Source: Pirellulales bacterium | Lineage (GTDB): Bacteria; Planctomycetota; Planctomycetia; Pirellulales; Thermoguttaceae | Reading direction: 5' to 3' | Length of the DNA stretch: 11,515 nucleotides | NCBI GenBank assembly: GCA_030605745.1 | Contig: JAUWHT010000353.1 | Span: 1 to 11,515 of the forward strand | Shown: positions 5,468 to 11,515 of the stretch, piece by piece | Position numbering within the stretch: position 1 is the first letter of the stretch | How the letters are laid out: every line of letters starts with the position of its first letter | Position numbers and translations under genes: made by a program | The notes under the pieces: generated by a model | Database searches by the model: none | The model's input: the letters and a program-made list of their open reading frames with translations, nothing else | Told to the model about the DNA's origin: nothing

Positions 5468-7195
5468 ATGTCCGATCCCGCGTCTAACGCCGAACCGCCG
5501 CAGCATGCCTCCACTACAGGGGGAGAGTACATCGTCGTTGCCCGGCGGTACCGACCCCAAGTGTTCGACGAGTTGGTTGGCCAGCAGCACGTTGCCCAAG
5601 CGCTCTCGGGCGCGATTCAGACCGATCGTGTGGGCCATGCCTATCTTTTCACCGGCGCCCGGGGGGTCGGCAAGACTTCAGCCGCCCGAATCCTGGCCAA
5701 GGCGCTGAACTGCGAGAAGGGCCCCGCTACCGTCCCTTGCAACCAGTGCGACATTTGCCGGAGCATCAGTTCCGGCGACGACGTGGACGTGCTGGAGATC
5801 GACGGGGCCAGCAACCGGGGGATCGACGAGATACGGCAGTTGCGCCAGAACGTGGGTGTGCGTCCCAGCCGGGCGAGGCTGAAAATCTACATCATCGACG
5901 AAGTCCACATGCTCACCCGCGAGGCCTTCAACGCCCTGCTGAAGACGCTCGAAGAGCCGCCGGGGCACGTGAAGTTCATCTTCTGCACCACCGAGCCGAC
6001 GAAGATCCCCGTCACAATCCTCTCGCGGTGCCAGCAGTTCGATTTTGCCGGTATCTCGACCAGTTCGATCGCCGAGCGGCTCCGCCAGATCGTCGATGCT
6101 GAGGGGGTCGATGCGGAAGACGACGCCCTGGTGGCGTTGGCCCGACGTGCCGCCGGATCGATGCGCGACGGCCAGTCGCTGTTGGAGCAATTGCTGGCAT
6201 TTGCCCCGGGCCGGCTCACACTGGACCACGTGCACGGGATGTTGGGCACCGCTGGCGACGAGCGGCTGGCCGAACTGGTCGGGCACCTGGTCGATCGCGA
6301 CGCGGCAGCCGCACTGGCCGATCTCGACGCTGCTGTTGCCGAGGGCGTCGGCGTGGCCCAACTCCTGGAACAACTCCTCGGATACTTCCGCGACTGCATG
6401 CTGGCGGCGGTCGACTGCCCGGCCGATGCCTTCCTGCACACATCACCCGCCGGCAAGGATGACGTGGTTAGTGCGGGCAAGCGGTTGGGGCTACAGACCG
6501 TGCTGGCCGTGATGCAGGTTCTCGACCACACGCTCGCGCGGATGAGACTGAGTACGCAGGGCCACATCCTGACAGAGTTGGCCCTGGTGAGAATCTGCTG
6601 CCTGGAGGACCTGGACGAGTTGCCGGGGTTGATCGCGCAATTGCAATCGGGTGCGGCGGGCGGCGGTACGGCTCCGGCGTCGAGCGCGGCAACCAGGCCC
6701 CCTGCCGGGAAAGAGAGGTCGAAGCCGCCAGGGGCCCCGTCGTCGGCTGGTGCTCAAACCACCTCTACGGGCCGACCCACCATTCCGTTCGAGCCCGAAA
6801 ATGCGGCAGAAATATGGACCCAGGCGGTGGGAAAACTGTCCGGGATGGTGGTCGAGCATGCCGGCCAGTTCGATCGGGCGGCAATTTCCGGGCCAAATCG
6901 TCTGGTCGTTTTCTTCAAGCCGGAGTATGCTTTGCAGAAGTCGTTCTGCCAGCGGCCTGAGGCGGTGACCCGCATCGAACGGGCGTTGGCCGAGGTGGCC
7001 GGTCAGCCGGTTCGGCTCGAGTTCGCCCTGGAGGAAGCTGAGAGCGAGGCCGTGCGGCCGGACGTGGAACCGGTCCGGCGCAATTCGCCGCACCAGCGGT
7101 TGATGGAAGTTGCCAAGCATCCGATGATTCGCCGGGCAAGCGAGTTGTTCGATGCCCAACCAATCCGAGTCGACGATCCGCAAGACCAGAAGTGA
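5468..7195 (+). CDS. dnaX: DNA polymerase III subunit gamma/tau (clamp loader)
   Basis: DnaX is the ATPase motor of the clamp loader, which places the beta clamp on primed DNA and tethers the polymerase. This 575-residue protein has the AAA+ set: Walker A GARGVGKT (63-70), a zinc site of C82, C91, C94 and C97, Walker B IYIIDEVH (140-147), the FCTTEPTKIP sensor segment just before the SRC motif S186-R187-C188, and GSMRDGQSLLEQ around 235. A Pro/Ala/Gly-rich linker (about 394-440) leads to a compact C-terminal domain, as in tau. I see no A-rich slippery run like those that make gamma in E. coli or Thermus, so only the long form is supported. ATG 5468 has no clear Shine-Dalgarno site. The TGA overlaps a GTG that could start ybaB, so the genes are coupled. 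Confidence 0.97.
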   Translation: MSDPASNAEPPQHASTTGGEYIVVARRYRPQVFDELVGQQHVAQALSGAIQTDRVGHAYLFTGARGVGKTSAARILAKALNCEKGPATVPCNQCDICRSISSGDDVDVLEIDGASNRGIDEIRQLRQNVGVRPSRARLKIYIIDEVHMLTREAFNALLKTLEEPPGHVKFIFCTTEPTKIPVTILSRCQQFDFAGISTSSIAERLRQIVDAEGVDAEDDALVALARRAAGSMRDGQSLLEQLLAFAPGRLTLDHVHGMLGTAGDERLAELVGHLVDRDAAAALADLDAAVAEGVGVAQLLEQLLGYFRDCMLAAVDCPADAFLHTSPAGKDDVVSAGKRLGLQTVLAVMQVLDHTLARMRLSTQGHILTELALVRICCLEDLDELPGLIAQLQSGAAGGGTAPASSAATRPPAGKERSKPPGAPSSAGAQTTSTGRPTIPFEPENAAEIWTQAVGKLSGMVVEHAGQFDRAAISGPNRLVVFFKPEYALQKSFCQRPEAVTRIERALAEVAGQPVRLEFALEEAESEAVRPDVEPVRRNSPHQRLMEVAKHPMIRRASELFDAQPIRVDDPQDQK

Positions 7196-7200
7196 TCGAG

Positions 7201-7590
7201 ATGTTCAAAGGGCTTTCCAGTCTGAGTACGCTGATCAAGCAGGCCCAACAAATCGGCGGGCAAATGAACGACCTCGGCGAAAAGCTCAAAGGCCGCCGCA
7301 CCACCGGTATCGCGGGCGGCGGGATGGTAGAGATTGAAATCAACGGGCTGTTGGAAGTGCTCTGCTGCCGGATCGATCAGCAGTTGATCGCCGGCGGCGA
7401 CCGCGAGTTGATCGAAGACCTGGTCGCCGCCGCGATGAATCAGGCAGTGGCCAAGGGAAAGCAACTCCACACCGAAGCCATGAAGGAGCTGACCGGCGGG
7501 CTGGAACTGCCGGGCCTGCAGGAAGCCATCGCAAAGCTTGTGGGTCCGGGCCAACCCGACGAGGAAGAGGAAGAGGAGGCCGAGAGCTGA
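7201..7590 (+). CDS. ybaB: YbaB/EbfC family nucleoid-associated protein
   Basis: YbaB/EbfC proteins are small dimeric DNA-binding proteins of the nucleoid, nearly always found between dnaX and recR. The 129-residue product begins MFKGLSSLSTLIKQAQQI, matching the family start. It continues with GGGMVEIEINGLLEV, RELIEDLVAAAMNQA and the M-x-x-LTGGLELPGL segment that is the family signature. The C-terminus is an acidic tail of six glutamates after aspartate. ATG 7201 is preferred from the family start; GTG 7192, overlapping the dnaX stop, would add three residues and is possible. The stop codon lies in the first unit of an AGCTGAA array. Identity is secure from both sequence and context. Confidence 0.93.
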   Translation: MFKGLSSLSTLIKQAQQIGGQMNDLGEKLKGRRTTGIAGGGMVEIEINGLLEVLCCRIDQQLIAGGDRELIEDLVAAAMNQAVAKGKQLHTEAMKELTGGLELPGLQEAIAKLVGPGQPDEEEEEEAES

Positions 7591-7605
7591 AAGCTGATAG
7601 CTGAA
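7585..7605 (+). repeat. Heptamer array AGCTGAA between ybaB and recR
   Basis: Three units with an exact 7-nt period are seen: AGCTGAA (7585-7591), AGCTGAT (7592-7598) and AGCTGAA (7599-7605). The first unit contains the ybaB stop codon, and the three TGA triplets fall in three different frames. AGGA at 7608-7611, just after the array, is a plausible ribosome-binding site for recR at GTG 7621. Confidence 0.8.
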
Positions 7606-7620
7606 GTAGGAACCGCAATT

Positions 7621-8220
7621 GTGCCGGAGCTTACGCAATCCGTTACTGACCTGATCGACGAGTTCGCCAAGTTGCCCGGTATCGGCAAAAAATCGGCCGA
7701 GCGGCTGGCCTACCACGTGCTGCGCGTGCACCGCTCGGAGGCACTGTTGCTGGCTGACGCTATTCGCAACGTGAAGGAGAACGTGCGATATTGCAGCGTC
7801 TGCTACAACCTGGCGGAGGAGGAGAAGTGTGAGATCTGCCGGGACCCCAGACGCGAGCAGGACGTCCTATGCGTGGTGGAACAGCCGCGGGACCTGATGG
7901 CTTTGGAACAGTCGGGCACGTACCGAGGTCTGTATCACGTCCTGTTGGGCAGGATTGCTCCGCTGGAAGGGATCGGCGCGGAGCAACTGACTATTGAGGC
8001 GCTGGTCGAGCGGGTCCGCCGCAGGGAGTTCAAGGAAGTCATCATGGCGACCAACCCCACAGTGGAGGGTGATGGCACTGCACTGCACATTTCCAACCTC
8101 TTAAGCGAGTTTCCAGTCCGCATCACCCGACTTGCCCGCGGAATCACCACCGGCAGCGTCCTGGAATTTGCCAATAAGGAGGTCCTTGCCGACGCCCTGG
8201 CCGGCCGCCAGGAATTCTAG
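7621..8220 (+). CDS. recR: Recombination protein RecR
   Basis: RecR works with RecF and RecO to load RecA on gapped single-stranded DNA. The 199-residue length is normal. The order of parts is: helix-hairpin-helix region with LPGIGKKSAERLA (18-30), C4 zinc finger C58, C61, C70, C73, Toprim domain beginning at VLCVVEQPRD (82-91, E87 in the acidic position) with the ATNPTVEGDGTA loop, and the C-terminal segment GSVLEFANKEVLADALAGR. GTG 7621 is the first usable start: the TGA at 7603 is in frame upstream and AGGA lies nine bases before it. It follows ybaB by 30 nt and completes the dnaX-ybaB-recR unit. Confidence 0.97.
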   Translation: MPELTQSVTDLIDEFAKLPGIGKKSAERLAYHVLRVHRSEALLLADAIRNVKENVRYCSVCYNLAEEEKCEICRDPRREQDVLCVVEQPRDLMALEQSGTYRGLYHVLLGRIAPLEGIGAEQLTIEALVERVRRREFKEVIMATNPTVEGDGTALHISNLLSEFPVRITRLARGITTGSVLEFANKEVLADALAGRQEF

Positions 8221-8225
8221 CGGCG

Positions 8226-8231
8226 TATAAT
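8226..8231 (+). promoter_or_regulatory. Possible -10 element for rpoN
   Basis: A perfect TATAAT lies five bases after the recR stop. No matching -35 box is found 16-18 bp upstream, so the call is weak. If used, transcripts would start near 8238 and carry the hairpin at 8271-8338 in the rpoN leader. Confidence 0.3.
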
Positions 8232-8270
8232 TGAGTGGCGGATTCCGGCCGCAACCAAACAGGACAAAAG

Positions 8271-8343
8271 GGGATTGGGGATTAGGGATTGGGGATTAGA
8301 GTGAAGTTCCAATCCCCAATCCCCAATCCCCAATCCCTAATCC
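8271..8343. repeat. Inverted pair of heptamer arrays directly before rpoN
   Basis: The left array has four units, GGGATTG, GGGATTA, GGGATTG, GGGATTA (8271-8298). After 11 nt the right array has four CAATCCC units (8310-8337) and a partial TAATCC (8338-8343). The arms can form a 28-nt stem with two A-C mismatches, ending seven bases before the rpoN ATG. The left array with G8270 also fits a G-quadruplex pattern. The words match those at 3203-3223. Confidence 0.9.
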
Positions 8344-8344
8344 T

Positions 8345-9829
8345 ATGCGACTTTCACTCGGCCAAACTCTCCAGATGATCCAGAAGCAGGTGCTGGCTCC
8401 GCGGATGATCCAGTCGATGGAGATTCTGCAGTTGCCGATCATGGCGCTTCAGGAACGGATCGAGCAGGAGATGGAGGAGAACCCGGTGCTGGAGTTGCAG
8501 GAGGAGGAGCCTGATATCCCGGCCGAGGCGGGGGAGGATGAGGAACGCGAATCGCCGGACGCACCCAGCGAGGAAGAGCGCGAACTGGTCATCGACGAGA
8601 CGAAGGACAATGAGGACGACTTCGAGCGGCTGATGAACATGGACGAGCAGTGGCCGGACCAGTTCGATGAGCGCCCACGACCTTCGCGCGGCGAGAGTGA
8701 ATGGGCCGCCGAACGGAAGTACGACGCCATGGCCAACATGGCGGCCAGACCACAGTCGCTCCAGGATTACCTGCACGACCAGTTGGGGTGGTTCGACCTT
8801 CAGAGCGAGCTTTGGGCGATGGCCGACCGGATTATCTACAACCTCGACCCCAATGGGCGGCTGCCGGGACCTCTGGAAGACCTGCTCAGTCCCGATGCCG
8901 ACGAGCAAGAGTTGGCCTTGGCCGAGCAAGCGCTGAGGCTGATTCAGAAGCTGGATCCGCCCGGCGTGGGCGCGCGCGACCTGCGGGAATGCCTGCTGTT
9001 GCAGTTGACTCCCGATATGCCTTACTACGAGCAACTGCAAACGCTGATCTCCAGCCACCTGGAAGACCTGGAACACAACCGCCTGCCGGTCATCGCCCGA
9101 CGCACCGGCTACTCCATCGAACTGATCCAGCAGATCATTGGCCAGTTGCGCAAGCTGAATCTTAACCCGGGCGCCGAGTTTAACCAGGCGCCGGTTCCGC
9201 CGGTGATCCCCGACGTCTTCATCGAGCCGACCGAAGACGGCAAGTACCAGGTACGGCTGGAAGACGGCCGCACCCCAAGACTGTTCATCAGCCCCTACTA
9301 CCGCAAGCTGTTCCAAAGCGGTCAGGCCAACGAAGAAACCCGCCAGTACATCAAGCAGAAGATCAACTCCGCCCAATGGCTGATCGACTCGATCGAGCAG
9401 CGCCGCAACACCCTTAGACGCGTCTCCCAGGCTATCGTCGACCACCAGACCAGGTTTCTGAACAAGGGCCCCGAATGGATCGAACCGCTGAAAATGCAGC
9501 AAATTGCCGACAAGGTCGGGGTCCATGTGACGACCGTAAGCCGGGCGGTGGACGATAAGTGGATTCAAACGCCCCGGGGCATCTTCCCGCTGAAACGCTT
9601 CTTCTGCGGTGGCACGCTCAGCACCCACGGCGAGGAAGTCGCCTGGGACGCGGTTCGGCTGAAGCTCCAGGAAATCATCGACAACGAGGATAAACAACAT
9701 CCAAAAAGCGATGACCAACTCGTCAAGAACCTGGCCTCCTGCGGGATCACCGTTGCCCGACGCACTGTGACCAAGTACCGAAAAGCAATGGACATCCCCA
9801 GCTCGCGGCAGCGCCGCCAGTGGAATTAG
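8345..9829 (+). CDS. rpoN: RNA polymerase sigma-54 factor RpoN
   Basis: RpoN directs core polymerase to -24/-12 promoters and needs AAA+ activators. The 494-residue protein shows all parts of the family. Region I (1-50) is Gln/Leu-rich with LAPRMIQSMEILQLP and IEQEMEENPVLEL. Region II (about 51-120) is strongly acidic. The core-binding domain follows with LDPPGVGARDLRECL. The helix-turn-helix starts near MQQIADKVGVHVTTVSRAVDDK (384 onward). The RpoN box ARRTVTKYR is at 471-479, close to the end. ATG 8345 gives the canonical start MRLSLGQ and has no Shine-Dalgarno site. It follows recR by 124 nt, so it may be co-transcribed or have its own promoter. The usual proteobacterial neighbours (lptB, hpf, ptsN) are absent. 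No -24/-12 activator gene is present in the window. Confidence 0.97.
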   Translation: MRLSLGQTLQMIQKQVLAPRMIQSMEILQLPIMALQERIEQEMEENPVLELQEEEPDIPAEAGEDEERESPDAPSEEERELVIDETKDNEDDFERLMNMDEQWPDQFDERPRPSRGESEWAAERKYDAMANMAARPQSLQDYLHDQLGWFDLQSELWAMADRIIYNLDPNGRLPGPLEDLLSPDADEQELALAEQALRLIQKLDPPGVGARDLRECLLLQLTPDMPYYEQLQTLISSHLEDLEHNRLPVIARRTGYSIELIQQIIGQLRKLNLNPGAEFNQAPVPPVIPDVFIEPTEDGKYQVRLEDGRTPRLFISPYYRKLFQSGQANEETRQYIKQKINSAQWLIDSIEQRRNTLRRVSQAIVDHQTRFLNKGPEWIEPLKMQQIADKVGVHVTTVSRAVDDKWIQTPRGIFPLKRFFCGGTLSTHGEEVAWDAVRLKLQEIIDNEDKQHPKSDDQLVKNLASCGITVARRTVTKYRKAMDIPSSRQRRQWN

Positions 9830-9838
9830 CCCGAATTT

Positions 9839-9924
9839 TTCACCACGGAGGCACGGAGGACACGGAGGACACGGAGATTCCAATTAAAGTCTTTTCTCCG
9901 TGTCCTCCGTGCCTCCGTGGTGAA
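9839..9924. repeat. Perfect 29-bp inverted repeat of CACGGAGG words
   Basis: The arms 9839-9867 and 9896-9924 are perfect inverted copies around a 28-nt centre. The arms are made of short repeated words (CACGGAGG, CACGGAGGA). It lies 10 nt after rpoN and 25 nt before the stop of the convergent minus-strand gene, so it may help end transcription from both sides. No T-run follows on either strand. This word family is, from memory, widely dispersed in environmental bacterial genomes. Confidence 0.92.
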
Positions 9925-9948
9925 CTTGCTGATGGGAAGTCCGCCTTA

Positions 9949-10617
9949 TTAGATGCTTTCGATGTGCAGTCCGCGGCGACGGCGCTCGGCCCGCCGGGTC
10001 TCGTCGATCATCCTGGCCACTTCCCGGACGTTCTCAATCCCGAGGAGCATCAGTTCCGGATGCGTGCGGTCGCTGGAGCTGATACGGATCGTGCCCACCC
10101 CGACCAGCCGTTCCAAGACCCCCTGCTCAAAAGTGATATCGTCCATGTCGATCGTTTCAATCCGATCGGTTACCCGCCGCAAGATGCCAGTCTCGTGCAC
10201 GAACTGCTGGGTGGTCAACCGGTAGCGGACGTTCATCCGGCGGTAGGCCAATTTCAGCAGTTGGTACAGCCAGAGAAGCATTAGCAGGACCAGCAGAACG
10301 ATCCAGGCCGTGGTATTGCGTACCCGCCATATCCAGATCGCCAGTAACACCAGCGTGAGCAGGCCGCTGTAGGTCCATGTCCCGATCATGGCCTTCGACG
10401 AGTAGCCGCCTTGCCAGAGTTGCCTTTCAGGCTCGTCGTTCGATTGCTGGGCAGCAGTGGCGGCGTCCTTGAACTTTTCGATGGGGCTGGACGCCGGCAC
10501 GGCTTCCTCGTACTCGGCTGACGGAGAGTCCTGCTCGGCAAGATCGAGCCGCCCGCCGCACTTGTGACAATATACCGATTGCTCGACCACTTCCGCACCA
10601 CACGTGGGACAATGCAT
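9949..10617 (-). CDS. Zinc-ribbon, two-helix membrane protein with bacterial PH domain
   Basis: A 222-residue membrane protein of unproven role. The N-terminal zinc ribbon has C3, C6, C17 and C20. An acidic, low-complexity linker (about 28-66) follows, then two hydrophobic helices at about 80-97 and 103-121. The C-terminal domain (about 130-205) has the bPH_2/DUF304 pattern: YRLTTQQFVHETGILRRVTDRIETIDMDD, then a GVGTIRISSSD strand. Such PH-like domains follow paired membrane helices in YdbT-type proteins; ligand and partner are not known. ATG 10617 is chosen because it starts the zinc ribbon, and it lies inside the 12-bp palindrome ACAATGCATTGT (10609-10620). The gene diverges from nrdR and converges with rpoN. 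The domain reading is good; a function would be a guess. Confidence 0.85.
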   Translation of the reverse strand: MHCPTCGAEVVEQSVYCHKCGGRLDLAEQDSPSAEYEEAVPASSPIEKFKDAATAAQQSNDEPERQLWQGGYSSKAMIGTWTYSGLLTLVLLAIWIWRVRNTTAWIVLLVLLMLLWLYQLLKLAYRRMNVRYRLTTQQFVHETGILRRVTDRIETIDMDDITFEQGVLERLVGVGTIRISSSDRTHPELMLLGIENVREVARMIDETRRAERRRRGLHIESI

Positions 10618-10667
10618 TGTATCCGACCCCTTTCGTAAAGCTGCCGAAGAGCCACACCAAAAACCCC

Positions 10668-10696
10668 ATTTTAGAAGAGGTCGCCCCCATACGCAA
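10668..10696 (-). promoter_or_regulatory. Weak candidate promoter for the PH-domain gene
   Basis: On the minus strand, TTGCGT (10696-10691) and TAAAAT (10673-10668) are 17 bp apart and point toward ATG 10617. The -10 matches five of six bases and the -35 only three. It is the best pair in the divergent gap. Confidence 0.3.
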
Positions 10697-10711
10697 GACC
10701 ACGTTTTGGTG

Positions 10712-10717
10712 TATAGT
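10712..10717 (+). promoter_or_regulatory. Possible -10 element for nrdR
   Basis: TATAGT lies 34 nt before the nrdR ATG. No acceptable -35 box is seen at 16-18 bp. It is reported because it sits in the AT-richer part of the divergent gap. Confidence 0.25.
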
Positions 10718-10751
10718 AGTGTCAAGTTCCAATCCTGCGTTGAATACGACG

Positions 10752-11213
10752 ATGAAGTGCCCATTTTGCCAAAGTGAGAACGATCGGGTGATCGACACCC
10801 GCGCCAGCGAGGACGGGTCCGCTATCCGGCGCCGGCGGCAATGCCTGGACTGCGAGCGGAGATACACCACCTACGAGCGAATCGAGGGCACAACCGTCAA
10901 GATCATCAAGAAGGACGGCGCCCGCGAGCCATTCGACCACAGCAAGATCAAGCGGGGGCTGGAAAAGGCCTGCTGGAAGCGACCCATCAGCGACGCCCAA
11001 CTGGAAACTATCATCGCCGAGGTGGAAGACGCGCTGGAGACCAATTTCGACGCCGAAGTGGAAAGCCGCCAAGTGGGCGAACTGGTCATGCAGCAACTCC
11101 GCGAACTCGACCAGGTGGCCTACGTCCGTTTCGCCAGCGTCTATCGCCAATTCAAGGACGTCCACGACTTCGTCAGCGAACTGAAGCCCATGCTGGACGA
11201 ATCAGCGGAATGA
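10752..11213 (+). CDS. nrdR: Transcriptional repressor NrdR
   Basis: NrdR represses ribonucleotide reductase genes in response to ATP/dATP bound by its ATP-cone. The 153-residue product has the family length. The N-terminal zinc ribbon is C3, C6, C31 and C34 in MKCPFCQSENDRVIDTR and RRRQCLDCERRYTTYER. The ATP-cone domain (about 46-136) begins VKIIKKDGAREPFDHSKIKRG and ends with the VAYVRFASVYRQFKDVHDF segment typical of NrdR. The frame stays open upstream to 10617 with a TTG, but that extension has no family resemblance, so ATG 10752 is the start. No clear Shine-Dalgarno site precedes it. It diverges from the PH-domain gene with a 134-nt gap. No nrd genes are in the window. Confidence 0.96.
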   Translation: MKCPFCQSENDRVIDTRASEDGSAIRRRRQCLDCERRYTTYERIEGTTVKIIKKDGAREPFDHSKIKRGLEKACWKRPISDAQLETIIAEVEDALETNFDAEVESRQVGELVMQQLRELDQVAYVRFASVYRQFKDVHDFVSELKPMLDESAE

Positions 11214-11239
11214 AGTTTTCGCGTGATTCTTGTAGATGC

Positions 11240-11301
11240 AATAGCCGCCCGCGCAACGCCCCGCGGGTGGATTCCCGCGACGCGTTGCGCGGGCGGCTAT
11301 T
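11240..11301. repeat. Perfect 20-bp palindromic repeat after nrdR
   Basis: The arms 11240-11259 and 11282-11301 are exact inverted copies beginning AATAGCCGCCCGCGC. The 22-nt centre contains a second stem, CGCGGG (11262-11267) with CCCGCG (11274-11279). It lies 26 nt after the nrdR stop and 33 nt before the stop of the convergent gene, so it may limit read-through both ways, without a T-run. It shares the TAGCCGCC core with the element at 5336-5421. Confidence 0.92.
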
Positions 11302-11334
11302 ACAGCAGCTTGTGCGAAAACTACTTCAAGATGC

Positions 11335-11515
11335 CTAAAACTCCAACCGCCGAAACGCTCGGAAGCCTATCCGTAGCGGAATTACCGTGGCCAGCACGCC
11401 GAGCACGATACTGCCGGCGATTCCGGCCGTCAGCCAAAACTTTAGCCACCAGTGGATGGTGGTTTGCTCGGCCAGGACGCGAGCGGCCTGGGCGGCCTGG
11501 TAGGAGTGACACGGC
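11335..11515 (-). CDS. C-terminal fragment of a membrane protein (gene continues past the window)
   Basis: The last 59 codons of a minus-strand gene are seen, with the stop TAG at 11337-11335. The fragment has a polar, Ala/Gln-rich stretch with TTIHWW (residues 1-23 of the fragment), one strong membrane helix (about 24-46, FWLTAGIAGSIVLGVLATVI), and a short basic end RIGFRAFRRLEF. This frame, rather than the Arg/Pro/Gly-rich alternative frame, has the composition of a real protein. The ending resembles the last helix of transport permeases, but the fragment is too short to name. It converges with nrdR. Confidence 0.6.
   Translation of the reverse strand, partial: PCHSYQAAQAARVLAEQTTIHWWLKFWLTAGIAGSIVLGVLATVIPLRIGFRAFRRLEF

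Noticed and set aside
5468..7195. Programmed frameshift in dnaX producing gamma
   Set aside because: I find no A-rich slippery run or matching stem in the linker region, so a short form is not supported.
3203..8343. CRISPR array
   Set aside because: The repeats are 7-9 nt and directly tandem, with no unique spacers and no cas genes.
8354..9883. Antisense open frame of 509 codons opposite rpoN
   Set aside because: It is a by-product of GC-rich codon use in rpoN. Its composition is Leu/Gln/Val-rich with no recognisable domain, and it reads through the CACGGAGG repeat.
9820..10284. Plus-strand open frame of 154 codons with HHGGTEDTEDTE and CPPCLRG-like text
   Set aside because: Its first part is only the inverted repeat at 9839-9924 read as codons, and the rest is antisense to the PH-domain gene. 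This is a known type of repeat-derived false gene.
10704..10726. Possible NrdR box upstream of nrdR
   Set aside because: The segment around GTGTATAGTAGTGTC has some matching half-site text, but it is not palindromic, and no second box at the expected spacing is visible.
10617..10751. N-terminal extension of NrdR from TTG 10617
   Set aside because: NrdR proteins begin with MKCPFC, which is at ATG 10752. The extension overlaps the start of the divergent gene and adds 45 unrelated residues.
10618..10764. N-terminal extension of the minus-strand PH-domain protein
   Set aside because: The zinc ribbon starts at ATG 10617. The extension would run through the divergent promoter region and into nrdR.
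11321..11512. Minus-strand 63-codon frame rich in Arg, Gly and Pro
   Set aside because: A different minus-strand frame of the same DNA gives a clear membrane helix and basic tail ending at 11335, which is the more credible protein.

Overview
This window is a GC-rich stretch of bacterial chromosome. It is densely coded and almost entirely housekeeping. The RpoN N-terminus, the FAD/Fe-S fusion enzyme, the scarcity of Shine-Dalgarno sites and the gene neighbourhoods suggest Planctomycetota. That assignment is an inference from family resemblance, not a database match.

Layout. Positions 1-199 are non-coding: a hairpin, a dispersed repeat copy and an octamer array. Positions 200-3190 encode a 996-residue FAD oxidase fused to a GlpC-like iron-sulfur region. 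Positions 3333-5150 hold moaE, moaA and a YkgJ-type cysteine-cluster protein, tightly packed and probably one operon for molybdopterin synthesis. Positions 5151-5467 hold no protein gene. They carry a clear small SRP RNA (ffs) with a candidate promoter, followed by a large palindromic repeat. Positions 5468-8220 are dnaX, ybaB and recR, the classic replication/recombination cluster, with ffs in front as in Bacillus. rpoN (sigma-54) follows at 8345-9829. A perfect 29-bp inverted repeat separates it from a convergent minus-strand gene (9949-10617, zinc ribbon, two membrane helices, PH domain). nrdR diverges from that gene at 10752-11213. The window ends with another palindrome and the 3' end of a minus-strand membrane-protein gene (11335 to the edge).

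The most unusual content lies between the genes. Five junctions carry short tandem arrays of 7-nt units, each junction with its own word (GGGATTA/G, CACTGAC, CTGAACC, ATGCTGA, AGCTGAA). An octamer array (CCTAACAG) precedes the first gene. Several arrays abut or contain start and stop codons. At moaE/moaA the array supplies the moaE stop and the first moaA codons, and the one unit whose TGA would be in frame with moaA has lost it. Separately, palindromes sharing a TAGCCGCC core occur at three places. These are repeat systems rather than a new protein machine, and they are the part of the window most worth following up.
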